Shown here piece by piece: positions 1-8,031 of a stretch of DNA of 64,000 nucleotides (position 1 is its first letter; the number at the start of each line of letters is the position of its first letter). This DNA is from Ensifer adhaerens. Lineage in GTDB: Bacteria; Pseudomonadota; Alphaproteobacteria; Rhizobiales; Rhizobiaceae. The notes under the pieces are model-generated. The model ran no database searches and was not told where the DNA came from. It saw nothing but the letters and a program-made list of their open reading frames with translations. The translations under genes were made by a program, and so were the position numbers. The DNA lies in NCBI RefSeq assembly GCF_002007205.1, contig NZ_LAZS01000005.1, positions 1,364,001 through 1,428,000 of the forward strand. Direction: 5' to 3'.

Positions 1-257
1 CGCAGCAGGTTTGCCCAAGGGCGCTTCGGCCTCAGCGCCCGCAGGCCGCCGGCGCCAAGCAGCATCGGCAACGTCGCCACCAACTGGAAGAAAAAGCGGT
101 AGAAGGTCACCTGGCCGGGCGACATGCCCTCATAGACGGCCATATATTTCGCGATCACGTCCATGCCGGGCAGAATGACCATGGCGAAGAGCATGATGGC
201 GACGCCCTGCATCACCGTGTCTGTGTGTTCGGCGGTCGCGGTTCGGGCGTCTGTCAT
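1..257 (-). CDS. DMT/EamA-family transporter, C-terminus outside window
   Basis: The minus-strand frame starts at ATG 257 and stays open to the window edge, giving the first 85 residues. A polar N-terminus is followed by a hydrophobic helix (about residues 17-33) and a second one (about 53-70), with the motif VTFYRFFFQL between them. This looks like the first EamA repeat of drug/metabolite transporters, inner-membrane proteins of about 300 aa with ten helices. The substrate cannot be inferred. The gene diverges from the XRE regulator at 504. Confidence 0.75.
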   Translation of the reverse strand, partial: MTDARTATAEHTDTVMQGVAIMLFAMVILPGMDVIAKYMAVYEGMSPGQVTFYRFFFQLVATLPMLLGAGGLRALRPKRPWANLL

Positions 258-430
258 GGGGCAAGCTCCTCTGGCCGCCGCACATTAGAGCCTATGCCCT
301 GGTTTTCAACGGTTGAAGATGCGACGAGCAAGGAACTATCCGCGCCCTAGCCGCAATTGACGGTGTTTTTGGCGCTTCGGGGTGGTCCCTCGCCGCCCAA
401 ATGCCTATAAGCTCAGGACAATCTTCCGCC

Positions 431-468
431 CCGGACCTCAAAATCGGCGTTCAGCCTCCGAGGTCCGG
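431..468. repeat. Perfect 9-bp inverted repeat upstream of the XRE gene
   Basis: Arms CCGGACCTC (431-439) and GAGGTCCGG (460-468) are perfectly complementary across a 20-nt spacer. The repeat ends 35 bp before the ATG at 504 and lies in the divergent intergenic region. It could be an operator for the XRE protein or an RNA hairpin in its leader. Function is inferred from position only. Confidence 0.5.
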
Positions 469-503
469 TACCTTTGAACGTGACCGTGGCAAAGGAGATA
501 TCC

Positions 504-902
504 ATGCGCTTGTCCACCGAAACGATGATTGCCCGCCTGCGCGACACCAGCGACGGTGATACGCTGGGAGGACGCATCTGGAGGGCGCGCGACGCCGCCA
601 ATCTCAGCACCAAGGAACTGGCCGACCAGCTCGGCGTGCGCGTAGAAACGATCGCGGCCTGGGAACGGGACCGGGCGGAACCCCGGACGAACCGGCTGTT
701 CATGCTCGCGGGCGTTCTCGGCGTGACCCCGGCCTGGCTGATCGCCGGGCTTGGCCGCGCGCCGGATGCCGACGCAATCGACGACGAGAAGGACGGCCTG
801 CGCGAGCAGCTCGCTCTCGTCAAGAAGCTGCACGAACAGACCGGCAAGGCCATCGCCGCACTTGAGATGGAACTCAATCGCGTTCAACAGAACATTCGAT
901 AA
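504..902 (+). CDS. XRE-family helix-turn-helix transcriptional regulator
   Basis: This is a 132-aa protein. A Cro/CI-type HTH spans about residues 25-85 and includes LSTKELADQLGV and VETIAAWERDR, the usual recognition-helix region. A charged, coiled-coil-like C-terminal tail follows (about 98-130). The ATG at 504 is preferred to 474 because AAAGGAG lies 7 nt upstream of it. It lies upstream of adhC in the same orientation, with a 9-bp inverted repeat in its own promoter region. Autoregulation is plausible and a link to formaldehyde detoxification is only positional. Confidence 0.85.
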   Translation: MRLSTETMIARLRDTSDGDTLGGRIWRARDAANLSTKELADQLGVRVETIAAWERDRAEPRTNRLFMLAGVLGVTPAWLIAGLGRAPDADAIDDEKDGLREQLALVKKLHEQTGKAIAALEMELNRVQQNIR

Positions 903-921
903 CCTATTGCGATTCCACTTA

Positions 922-942
922 GGGCCGCCGTCCTGGCGGCCC
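922..942 (+). terminator. Hairpin between the XRE gene and adhC
   Basis: GGGCCGCC and GGCGGCCC pair perfectly around a 5-nt loop, 20 nt after the regulator stop codon. No good U-tract follows, so it may be a weak terminator or an mRNA-stabilising stem. Confidence 0.4.
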
Positions 943-971
943 GAAGTCATTTCAGTCCAAGGAGAAAATAG

Positions 972-2099
<1,128 letters not shown>

Positions 2100-2111
2100 G
2101 CTGGAAATGAC

Positions 2112-2155
2112 GCAACTCCGGACGGAAAACCGCTTCACACTTTTCCTGGAGTTGC
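2112..2155 (+). repeat. Palindromic intergenic element with CCGGACGGAA core (copy 1)
   Basis: The outer arms GCAACTCC/GGAGTTGC and inner arms GGAAAA/TTTTCC form a long imperfect hairpin just after the adhC stop. The CCGGACGGAA core recurs at 4247-4256 inside another perfect palindrome. Such short mosaic palindromes are common between genes of Rhizobiaceae; assignment to a named family is inference. Confidence 0.6.
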
Positions 2156-2171
2156 TCATGATCCGATTCAG

Positions 2172-2208
2172 AAAGGCGCCGGAGTCGATTGATTTTCCGG
2201 CGCCTTTT
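2172..2208 (+). terminator. Rho-independent terminator after adhC
   Basis: AAAGGCGCCGG pairs with CCGGCGCCTTT around a 14-nt loop and ends in TTTT. It lies between adhC and the DUF188 gene. The palindrome could act in both directions. Confidence 0.6.
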
Positions 2209-2234
2209 CAGTCCCGTTAAGAAGTTGATTCAAG

Positions 2235-2675
2235 ATGATCTATGTCGATGCAGATGCCTGCCCCGTGAAGGCGGAGATCCTGAAGGTGGCCGAGCGTCAC
2301 GGGATCGAGGTGACTTTCGTCGCCAATTCGGGCCTACGCCCTTCGCGTGATCCGATGGTGCACAATGTCATCGTCTCGGCAGGCTTCGACGCGGCCGACA
2401 ACTGGATCGCGGAACGGGCCCATGAGGGCGATATCGTCATTACCGCCGATGTGCCGCTCGCCGTTCGCTGCGTTGCCGCCGGCGCGCTCGTCACCGGCCC
2501 CTCGGGCCGCATCTTTGACAAGGGCAACATCGGCATGGCTTCGGCCATGCGCGATCTCGGACAGCACCTGCGCGAGACCGGCGAAAGCAAGGGCTACAAC
2601 GCAGCCTTTACGCAACGCGATCGTTCCACCTTCCTCGAAACGCTTGACCGACTCGCGCGGCAGTCGAAAAAATGA
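2235..2675 (+). CDS. YaiI/YqxD family protein (DUF188), PIN-like
   Basis: The 146-aa protein begins MIYVDADACPVKAEILKVA, the hallmark N-terminus of the YaiI/YqxD family, and carries the conserved acidic stretches GDIVITADVPLA and a C-terminal RDRSTFLETLDRL. The family has a PIN-like fold with clustered acidic residues, suggesting nuclease-type chemistry, but its biochemical role is not established. It sits between adhC and fghA without an obvious functional link to formaldehyde metabolism. Confidence 0.9.
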   Translation: MIYVDADACPVKAEILKVAERHGIEVTFVANSGLRPSRDPMVHNVIVSAGFDAADNWIAERAHEGDIVITADVPLAVRCVAAGALVTGPSGRIFDKGNIGMASAMRDLGQHLRETGESKGYNAAFTQRDRSTFLETLDRLARQSKK

Positions 2676-2723
2676 CCATGCAACGGGCGCGTTCGTGGAG
2701 CCCACAACTGCAAGGGCGCTAGA

Positions 2724-3371
2724 ATGACGGCGACGACGAAGCTCAGACACTGGCCCTTCTACACCGCCATTCTGTGCGCACTCGCAAGCGTGCCGGTTCT
2801 CTGGTTCTTCGCGCGGCGCTTCGCACTGGAAGGCGCTGCGATCACCTTCTTCTGTGTCTATCTTGTCATGTGCTGGCGGCGATTGCGCATGATGACCGGT
2901 CGGCACCTGAAGACCCATGCAAGAAACACCGACGAGCCCGAGGTCGTCATCCTGCTTGTGACGTTCGGGGCAGCCGCGAGTTCGCTCGTATCCCTGTTCT
3001 TCGCCCTCAACGGTGAGAAGACCGGTTCGGCGCTGGCGCTCAGCCTCGCCTTTGCCTCCGTCGTACTCGGCTGGGCGACGATCCACATGATGGCCGCCAT
3101 GCACTATGCCCACGCCTATTGGATCCCGAACCAGGATCATCCGGCAACCGAGCCGGCGCGCGGCCTCGATTTTCCCGACACGCCGGAGCCTGGAGGCTAC
3201 GATTTTCTCTATTTTTCCTTCGTCATCGGCATGACGGCCCAAACCTCGGATGTGGCCATCACCACGACGGCCATGCGGCGCATCAACCTGATGCACGCTA
3301 TCGTTTCGTTCTTCTTCAACACCGTGCTCGTCGCCGCCGCGGTCAATGCGGCCGTGCAGCTTGCCGGCTGA
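2724..3371 (+). CDS. DUF1345 family integral membrane protein
   Basis: This 215-aa protein has about five hydrophobic segments (near residues 14-30, 35-50, 72-90, 102-122 and 185-210). The motif FVIGMTAQTSDVAITTTAMRR before the last helix is characteristic of DUF1345 proteins, which are inner-membrane proteins of unknown function. The start has only a weak ribosome binding site. It begins 48 nt after the DUF188 gene and ends 24 nt before fghA, so it may be co-transcribed with both. Confidence 0.8.
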   Translation: MTATTKLRHWPFYTAILCALASVPVLWFFARRFALEGAAITFFCVYLVMCWRRLRMMTGRHLKTHARNTDEPEVVILLVTFGAAASSLVSLFFALNGEKTGSALALSLAFASVVLGWATIHMMAAMHYAHAYWIPNQDHPATEPARGLDFPDTPEPGGYDFLYFSFVIGMTAQTSDVAITTTAMRRINLMHAIVSFFFNTVLVAAAVNAAVQLAG

Positions 3372-3395
3372 GCACCATTACCCAAGGAGCATTCC

Positions 3396-4229
3396 ATGAA
3401 AGTCCTTTCGCAAAACACCGCCTTTGGCGGCATGCAGGGCGTCTTTTCGCATGAGTCCAAGGCCTGCAAGGGCGAGATGACCTTTGCCGTCTTCGTGCCG
3501 CCGCAGGCGATCACGGAGCCGCGGCCGGTGCTGTGGTATCTGTCCGGCCTCACCTGCACCCATGCCAACGTGATGGAGAAAGGCGAATACCGCCGCATGG
3601 CCTCCGAGCTCGGCCTGATCGTCGTCTGCCCGGATACGAGCCCACGCGGCACTGATGTTCCGGACGAACTGACGAACTGGCAGATGGGCAAGGGTGCCGG
3701 CTTTTATCTCGACGCCACCGAAACGCCCTGGGCCGAGCACTATCAGATGTACAGCTACATCACCGAGGAGCTGCCCGCCTTCGCCAGCCAGCACTTCCGT
3801 ATGGACATGAGCCGGCAGGGCATCTTCGGCCATTCGATGGGCGGTCACGGCGCCATGACCATCGCGCTGAAGAACCCGGACCGGTTCAAGAGCTGCTCGG
3901 CTTTCGCGCCGATCGTCGAGCCCTCGACCGCCGACTGGTCGATCGGTGCCTTCGAGAAATATCTGGGAGCCGACCGCGCCGCCTGGCGCCAATATGATGC
4001 CTGTGCGCTCGTCAAGAACGGCGCACGCTTCCCCGAGTTCCTGATCGACCAGGGCAAGGCGGACAGCTTCCTTGAAAACGGCCTGCGCCCCTGGCTCTTC
4101 GAGGATGCGGTCAAGGGCACCGGCATCGATCTGACGCTGCGCATGCACGAGCGCTACGATCACTCCTACTATTTCATTTCGACTTTCATGGACGATCATC
4201 TGCGGTGGCACGCCGAGCGGCTGATCTAA
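3396..4229 (+). CDS. fghA: S-formylglutathione hydrolase
   Basis: This 277-aa esterase-D-type alpha/beta hydrolase splits S-formylglutathione into formate and glutathione, completing the pathway begun by AdhC. The nucleophile is Ser147 in GHSMGGHG, with Asp224 (GKADSF) and His257 (RYDHSYY) as the rest of the triad. The N-terminal LWYLSGLTCTHAN motif helps form the oxyanion hole and is diagnostic of the family. AAGGAG lies 7 nt before the ATG. Full length for the family. Confidence 0.96.
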   Translation: MKVLSQNTAFGGMQGVFSHESKACKGEMTFAVFVPPQAITEPRPVLWYLSGLTCTHANVMEKGEYRRMASELGLIVVCPDTSPRGTDVPDELTNWQMGKGAGFYLDATETPWAEHYQMYSYITEELPAFASQHFRMDMSRQGIFGHSMGGHGAMTIALKNPDRFKSCSAFAPIVEPSTADWSIGAFEKYLGADRAAWRQYDACALVKNGARFPEFLIDQGKADSFLENGLRPWLFEDAVKGTGIDLTLRMHERYDHSYYFISTFMDDHLRWHAERLI

Positions 4230-4238
4230 TCTCTGGAG

Positions 4239-4279
4239 GGCGCAATTCCGGACGGAACCCGCTTTCGCGGAATTGCGCC
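4239..4279 (+). repeat. Palindromic intergenic element with CCGGACGGAA core (copy 2)
   Basis: GGCGCAATTCCG (4239-4250) and CGGAATTGCGCC (4268-4279) are perfectly complementary around a 17-nt loop. The element sits between the fghA stop and the crcB ribosome binding site. It shares the CCGGACGGAA core and the following CGCTT with copy 1 but is shorter. It may also act as a weak terminator. Confidence 0.65.
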
Positions 4280-4303
4280 GCCCATTTCGACCCGGAGCGA
4301 CTG

Positions 4304-4681
4304 ATGACCCACCTTCTCCTCGTCGGCGCCGGCGGCGCGATCGGCTCGATGCTGCGTTACCTTGTCGGTCTCTGGGCGGTTCACCGCTTCGGCTCCGGCT
4401 TCCCCTGGGGCACGCTCGGGGTCAACATAACAGGCTCGTTCCTGATCGGGGTGCTGGCGGAACTGATCATGCGCAAGTTCGGCGCCTCGCCGGACATGCG
4501 TGTCTTCCTCATCACCGGCATTCTCGGCGGTTACACCACCTTTTCCGCCTTCTCTCTGGACGCGATTACGCTGTTTGAGCGCGGCGACATCATGCTTTCC
4601 GCCGTCTATGTCATTGCCAGCGTCGCGCTTTCGATCCTCGCGGTCTTCAGCGGGCTGGCTCTGATGCGCGCAATAGTCTAA
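4304..4681 (+). CDS. crcB: Fluoride exporter CrcB/Fluc
   Basis: This 125-aa inner-membrane protein with four helices belongs to the Fluc family, whose members form dual-topology dimeric fluoride channels. Diagnostic motifs are GGAIGSMLRY near the N-terminus, GTLGVNITGSFLIG in helix 2 and GGYTTFSAFSLD in the helix-3 break. The ATG at 4304 is chosen because CGGAG lies 7 nt upstream and the family starts here; the longer reading frame from 4205 only overlaps fghA. No fluoride riboswitch is recognisable upstream. Confidence 0.93.
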   Translation: MTHLLLVGAGGAIGSMLRYLVGLWAVHRFGSGFPWGTLGVNITGSFLIGVLAELIMRKFGASPDMRVFLITGILGGYTTFSAFSLDAITLFERGDIMLSAVYVIASVALSILAVFSGLALMRAIV

Positions 4682-4893
4682 AGGCTGCAGCTAATGGCGC
4701 TGCGCATCCCGAGGGAAACGCGGCGCATTGCTGCATTGCCCTTCAACCATCCGTGCTTCAAGGGCGTCGCGTGCAGCGATCAAAGGATTGCGGCAGCCCT
4801 TGCGCGCCCGAGGCGATCTTCTTGCGACCATCCCAACGCAAGAGCTTCGGACTGACGCGCGACGCTGCGGAAACAGAAGGCAGGTTCGCGCAA

Positions 4894-5886
4894 ATGGCAG
4901 GTATAGAACACAGGCAAGTAGAAGGCGACGAGGCGGGCATGCGCCTCGACCGTTGGTTCAAGGTGCATTTTCCGGGGCTGGGCTTCGGTCCGCTGCAGAA
5001 ACTGCTGCGCTCCGGCCAGATCCGTGTCGATGGCGGCCGCGTCAAATCCGACACGCGTCTGCAGCCCGGCCAGACGATCCGCATCCCTCCCCTTGGCGTC
5101 GATGCGAAGGAGACGAAGTCGGGCCCGATCGCCGGCCGCGACCTCAGGCATTCGCCCGATGGCGAATTGCTTTCGCGCATGGTGTTGCATGAGGACGCAA
5201 AGGTCATCGTGCTCAACAAACCGGCCGGTCTTGCCGTGCAGGGCGGCTCCGGCGTCAACCGTCACATTGACAAGATGCTCGAGGCCTGGACCAACCAGCG
5301 TGGTGAAAAGCCCCGCCTGGTGCACCGCCTGGACCGTGACACGTCGGGTGTACTCGTCATCGCCCGCACACGTGGCGCCGCGCAGAAGCTGACCGCCGCC
5401 TTCCGCGAGCGCGACACCAAGAAGACCTATTGGGCGCTGGTGAAGGGCGTGCCGCGCAAGCGCGAAGACCGCATCTCGACCTGGCTCGTCAAGGAACAGA
5501 CGCCCGACGGCGACCGCATGCGCATCGCCAAACATGGCGAAGACGGTGCCGACCACGCCATCTCCTACTACCGCATCCGCGAACAGGCCGCACAAAACCT
5601 CGCCTGGCTGGAGATGGAGCCCTATACAGGACGCACCCATCAGCTGCGCGTACATGCCCTGCACATCGGACACCCGATCCTCGGCGACCCCAAGTATTTC
5701 GACGCCGATATCAACTGGAGCCTGCCCGGTGGCATGCAGAACCGTCTGCATCTGCACGCGCGCCATATCGATATTCCGCATCCTGATGGTGGTCGTCTGC
5801 AGGTGACGGCACCCCTGCCACCGCACATGGTGCAGAGCTGGAACCTGCTCGGTTTCGAAGAGAACGAGCCTGGCGAGGACGACTGA
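4894..5886 (+). CDS. rluC: RluC/RluD-family 23S rRNA pseudouridine synthase
   Basis: The 330-aa protein has an N-terminal S4 RNA-binding domain (about residues 14-75) and a pseudouridine synthase domain. The catalytic aspartate is Asp147 in HRLDRDTSG, and the family motif GRTHQLRVHALHIGHPILGD is present. It isomerises uridines in large-subunit rRNA; RluC and RluD specificity cannot be separated here. ATG 4894 fits the family N-terminus, while the upstream in-frame start at 4753 adds unrelated sequence. The stop overlaps the next start by one base (TGATG). Confidence 0.92.
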   Translation: MAGIEHRQVEGDEAGMRLDRWFKVHFPGLGFGPLQKLLRSGQIRVDGGRVKSDTRLQPGQTIRIPPLGVDAKETKSGPIAGRDLRHSPDGELLSRMVLHEDAKVIVLNKPAGLAVQGGSGVNRHIDKMLEAWTNQRGEKPRLVHRLDRDTSGVLVIARTRGAAQKLTAAFRERDTKKTYWALVKGVPRKREDRISTWLVKEQTPDGDRMRIAKHGEDGADHAISYYRIREQAAQNLAWLEMEPYTGRTHQLRVHALHIGHPILGDPKYFDADINWSLPGGMQNRLHLHARHIDIPHPDGGRLQVTAPLPPHMVQSWNLLGFEENEPGEDD

Positions 5887-6551
5887 TGAAACTGGCGCTA
5901 TTCGATTGCGATGGCACACTGGTCGACAGCGGCGGTCTCATTCATGAAGTTATGGCACGGACCTTCGAGGCCTTCGACCTTGACCGGCCCGAACTTTCCG
6001 CAACCAAGGGCATCATCGGCCTGACGCTCGATATCGCCATTGCCCGATTGCTCGGCCGCGAGCATGTCGACGACCTGGCACTGGCGATGACGGCGCACTA
6101 CAAGGCGATCTTCGCGGGCGTGCGCAGCGAGGCGGGCTTCCAGGAGCTTCTGTTTCCGGGCATCGCCGACATGATGCAGACACTCTCGTCGCGCGATGCG
6201 CTGCTGATCGGCGCCGTGACGGGCAAGTCGCGGCGCGGCCTGACGCACATTTCCGAGACGCATGGTTTCGATCGGATCTTCTTCGTTTCGCGCACCGCCG
6301 ACGACTGCCCCTCCAAGCCGCATCCGGCCATGGTGACGGAATGCTGCTTTGAAGCCGGCATCGATGCGAAGGATACGGTCGTCATCGGCGACGCGATCTA
6401 CGACATGCAGATGGCCAAGGCCGCTGGAGCATCCGCCATCGGCGTTGCCTGGGGCTACGCGTCGGTGCCTGATCTCATCGAGGCCGGCGCGGATTTCGTT
6501 GCCAAGACGCCGGCCGACATCATTGAATGGATGGAACACAATCATGCCTGA
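5886..6551 (+). CDS. HAD-superfamily hydrolase, phosphoglycolate phosphatase-like
   Basis: The 221-aa protein has all four HAD motifs: the nucleophile motif DCDGTLVDS (from residue 6), a threonine in GAVTGKS, the lysine in KPHP and the acidic IGDAIYDMQMA. A helical cap between motifs I and II resembles Gph/PGMB-type phosphatases. The substrate is not predictable. It overlaps rluC by one base and is followed by the ATP12 gene with an 8-base overlap, so the three are probably translationally coupled. Confidence 0.88.
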   Translation: MKLALFDCDGTLVDSGGLIHEVMARTFEAFDLDRPELSATKGIIGLTLDIAIARLLGREHVDDLALAMTAHYKAIFAGVRSEAGFQELLFPGIADMMQTLSSRDALLIGAVTGKSRRGLTHISETHGFDRIFFVSRTADDCPSKPHPAMVTECCFEAGIDAKDTVVIGDAIYDMQMAKAAGASAIGVAWGYASVPDLIEAGADFVAKTPADIIEWMEHNHA

Positions 6552-7329
6552 TATTCGCGACGAACTCAGCGGTGCGATGAGCCACGAGGATCCGGTCCGC
6601 CGCGCACAGATCCAGATGCTGAAGCCGCTGCCGAAGCGCTTCTACAAGGAGGTCAGCGTGGCCGCGGCCGAAGGGGACACGCATGCGGTGCTGCTCGACG
6701 GCCGCACCGTGCGCACACCGGCCAAGCAGCCGCTTGCCGTGCCGACCCGCAAGCTCGCCGACATGCTCGCCGCCGAATGGGAGGCGCAGTCCGAGGTCAT
6801 CGATCCCGGCAAGATGCCGATCACCCGCATCGTCAACACGGCGCTCGACGGCGTCGCGAAGGATCAGCGTTCGGTCTTCGACGATATCCTGCGCTTTTCC
6901 GGAACCGACATGCTCTGCTATCGCGCCGACAGCCCCGAAGGCCTGGTCGCGCGCCAGAACGAGATCTGGAACCCGGTGCTCGACTGGGCGCAACAGGCGC
7001 TCGGCGCCCGCTTCATTCTCGCCGAAGGCGTGATCCACCAGGAGCAGCCCGAGGAAGCGCTTTCGGCCTATGCCGAAGGCTTACGCGCCTTCGCAACCCC
7101 GCTTGGCCTCACCTGCATCCACACGGTGACGAGCCTGACGGGCTCTGCGTTGCTGGCGCTTGCCTTCGCCTCCGGCCGGCTCACCGCCGAAGAAGCCTGG
7201 ACCGCCGCACATGTCGACGAGGACTGGCAGATCGAGCACTGGGGGACCGACGAGGAAGCCTTCCGCCGGCGCGAAAACCGTTGGCAGGAAATGCAGGCGG
7301 TCGCCACAGTTCTTGACGCCCTGCGCTGA
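6544..7329 (+). CDS. ATP12-family F1-ATPase assembly chaperone
   Basis: This 261-aa protein matches the ATP12 family, which binds the F1 alpha subunit during ATP synthase assembly and is shared by mitochondria and Alphaproteobacteria. Visible family features are the N-terminal segment PKRFYKEVSV, the DGRTVRTPAKQPL motif and the C-terminal EEAWTAAHVDEDWQIEHWG. The ATG at 6544 lies inside the end of the HAD gene. A strong terminator follows the stop. Confidence 0.9.
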   Translation: MPDIRDELSGAMSHEDPVRRAQIQMLKPLPKRFYKEVSVAAAEGDTHAVLLDGRTVRTPAKQPLAVPTRKLADMLAAEWEAQSEVIDPGKMPITRIVNTALDGVAKDQRSVFDDILRFSGTDMLCYRADSPEGLVARQNEIWNPVLDWAQQALGARFILAEGVIHQEQPEEALSAYAEGLRAFATPLGLTCIHTVTSLTGSALLALAFASGRLTAEEAWTAAHVDEDWQIEHWGTDEEAFRRRENRWQEMQAVATVLDALR

Positions 7330-7354
7330 CGACACCGGATACCACGGAATGCGA

Positions 7355-7398
7355 AGCGGGCTGCGTGTCTTCCGACGCGCAGCCCGCTTTCTTTTTGG
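7355..7398 (+). terminator. Rho-independent terminator after the ATP12 gene
   Basis: AAGCGGGCTGCG and CGCAGCCCGCTT form the core of a long GC-rich stem, followed by TCTTTTT. It ends the crcB-to-ATP12 gene run. Confidence 0.85.
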
Positions 7399-7463
7399 TT
7401 CAATATGTCGGCGTCAGAGCGGCTCTGTTCGCGCTAACGTAACGGAAGCCAATAGCCGCTACG

Positions 7464-7778
7464 TTACGCAGCCAACTTCAGACCGGCAATGCCGCTGACG
7501 ATCAGGGCGATGCAGCCGAGGCGGACGAAAGTTGCCGGTTCGGCAAACAGGAAGATGCCGAGGATCACCGTGCCCACCGTGCCGATGCCGGTCCACACCG
7601 CGTAGGCCGTACCGAGCGGCAGGGTGCGCACGGCGAGACCGAGCAAAGCGATGCTGAGGATCATCGATCCGACGGTCAGGATCGTCGGCGTCACGCGCGT
7701 GAAGCCTTCCGTATACTTGAGACCGATTGCCCAGCCGATTTCGAGGATGCCGGCGAGCAGAAGAAGGAACCAGGCCAT
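7464..7778 (-). CDS. sugE: Guanidinium exporter, SMR family (Gdx/SugE)
   Basis: The 104-aa protein has four transmembrane helices. It carries the SMR glutamate in [16 protein letters not shown] (Glu13) and the Gdx-specific motifs LKYTEGF and [14 protein letters not shown]. Gdx proteins export guanidinium in exchange for protons, unlike the polyaromatic-cation exporters of the EmrE branch. The guanidine-II riboswitch directly upstream supports this substrate. AGGAG lies 7 nt before the ATG, 20 nt after the second riboswitch hairpin. Confidence 0.95.
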   Translation of the reverse strand: MAWFLLLLAGILEIGWAIGLKYTEGFTRVTPTILTVGSMILSIALLGLAVRTLPLGTAYAVWTGIGTVGTVILGIFLFAEPATFVRLGCIALIVSGIAGLKLAA

Positions 7779-7798
7779 GTCAAACTCCTAGGTTTGGA

Positions 7799-7856
7799 GC
7801 GAGGCCGTCCCCGCGGTTGTTCGGTATCGACTTTGCGAACCGTGCAGCCGTCTGCA
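7799..7856 (-). promoter_or_regulatory. Guanidine-II (mini-ykkC) riboswitch
   Basis: On the minus strand two hairpins each present an ACGG loop. The first pairs TGCAG with CTGCA (7843-7856) and the second pairs GCGGGG with CCTCGC (7799-7814), with a 28-nt linker. Paired stem-loops with ACGR loops are the defining feature of guanidine-II riboswitches, in which guanidinium promotes loop-loop pairing. The second hairpin lies 8 nt upstream of the AGGAG of sugE, consistent with translational control. Confidence 0.88.
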
Positions 7857-7864
7857 ATGGGGGT

Positions 7865-7893
7865 TCTATCTCACACTCCGGTTTCGGCAGCAA
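7865..7893 (-). promoter_or_regulatory. Candidate promoter of the sugE riboswitch transcript
   Basis: TTGCTG (7893-7888) and GATAGA (7870-7865) are separated by 17 nt on the minus strand. The expected start, about 7 nt beyond the -10 box, falls within a few bases of the first riboswitch hairpin at 7856, so the mRNA would begin with the aptamer. Confidence 0.5.
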
Positions 7894-8031
7894 GCCAGCC
7901 ACGGGCAGATCAGCCTTGCGTCGGTGGCAAAGCTAAACCATTTCACGCTTTCCTTAAAACCGTGAAAAACCGAGTTCCGAAAGGCGCGCTCGCCCCTGTG
8001 GAGAGATGCCGGTTGCTTCCCCGCACCGGCT

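Noticed and set aside
474-503. Earlier ATG for the XRE gene
   Set aside because: The AAAGGAG ribosome binding site lies between it and ATG 504, so the latter is the likely start.
4230-4303. Fluoride riboswitch upstream of crcB
   Set aside because: The region is occupied by the CCGGACGGAA palindrome; none of the conserved fluoride-aptamer sequence blocks are present.
4205-4303. Longer start for crcB overlapping fghA
   Set aside because: The added 33 residues are not part of the Fluc family and read through the palindromic element.
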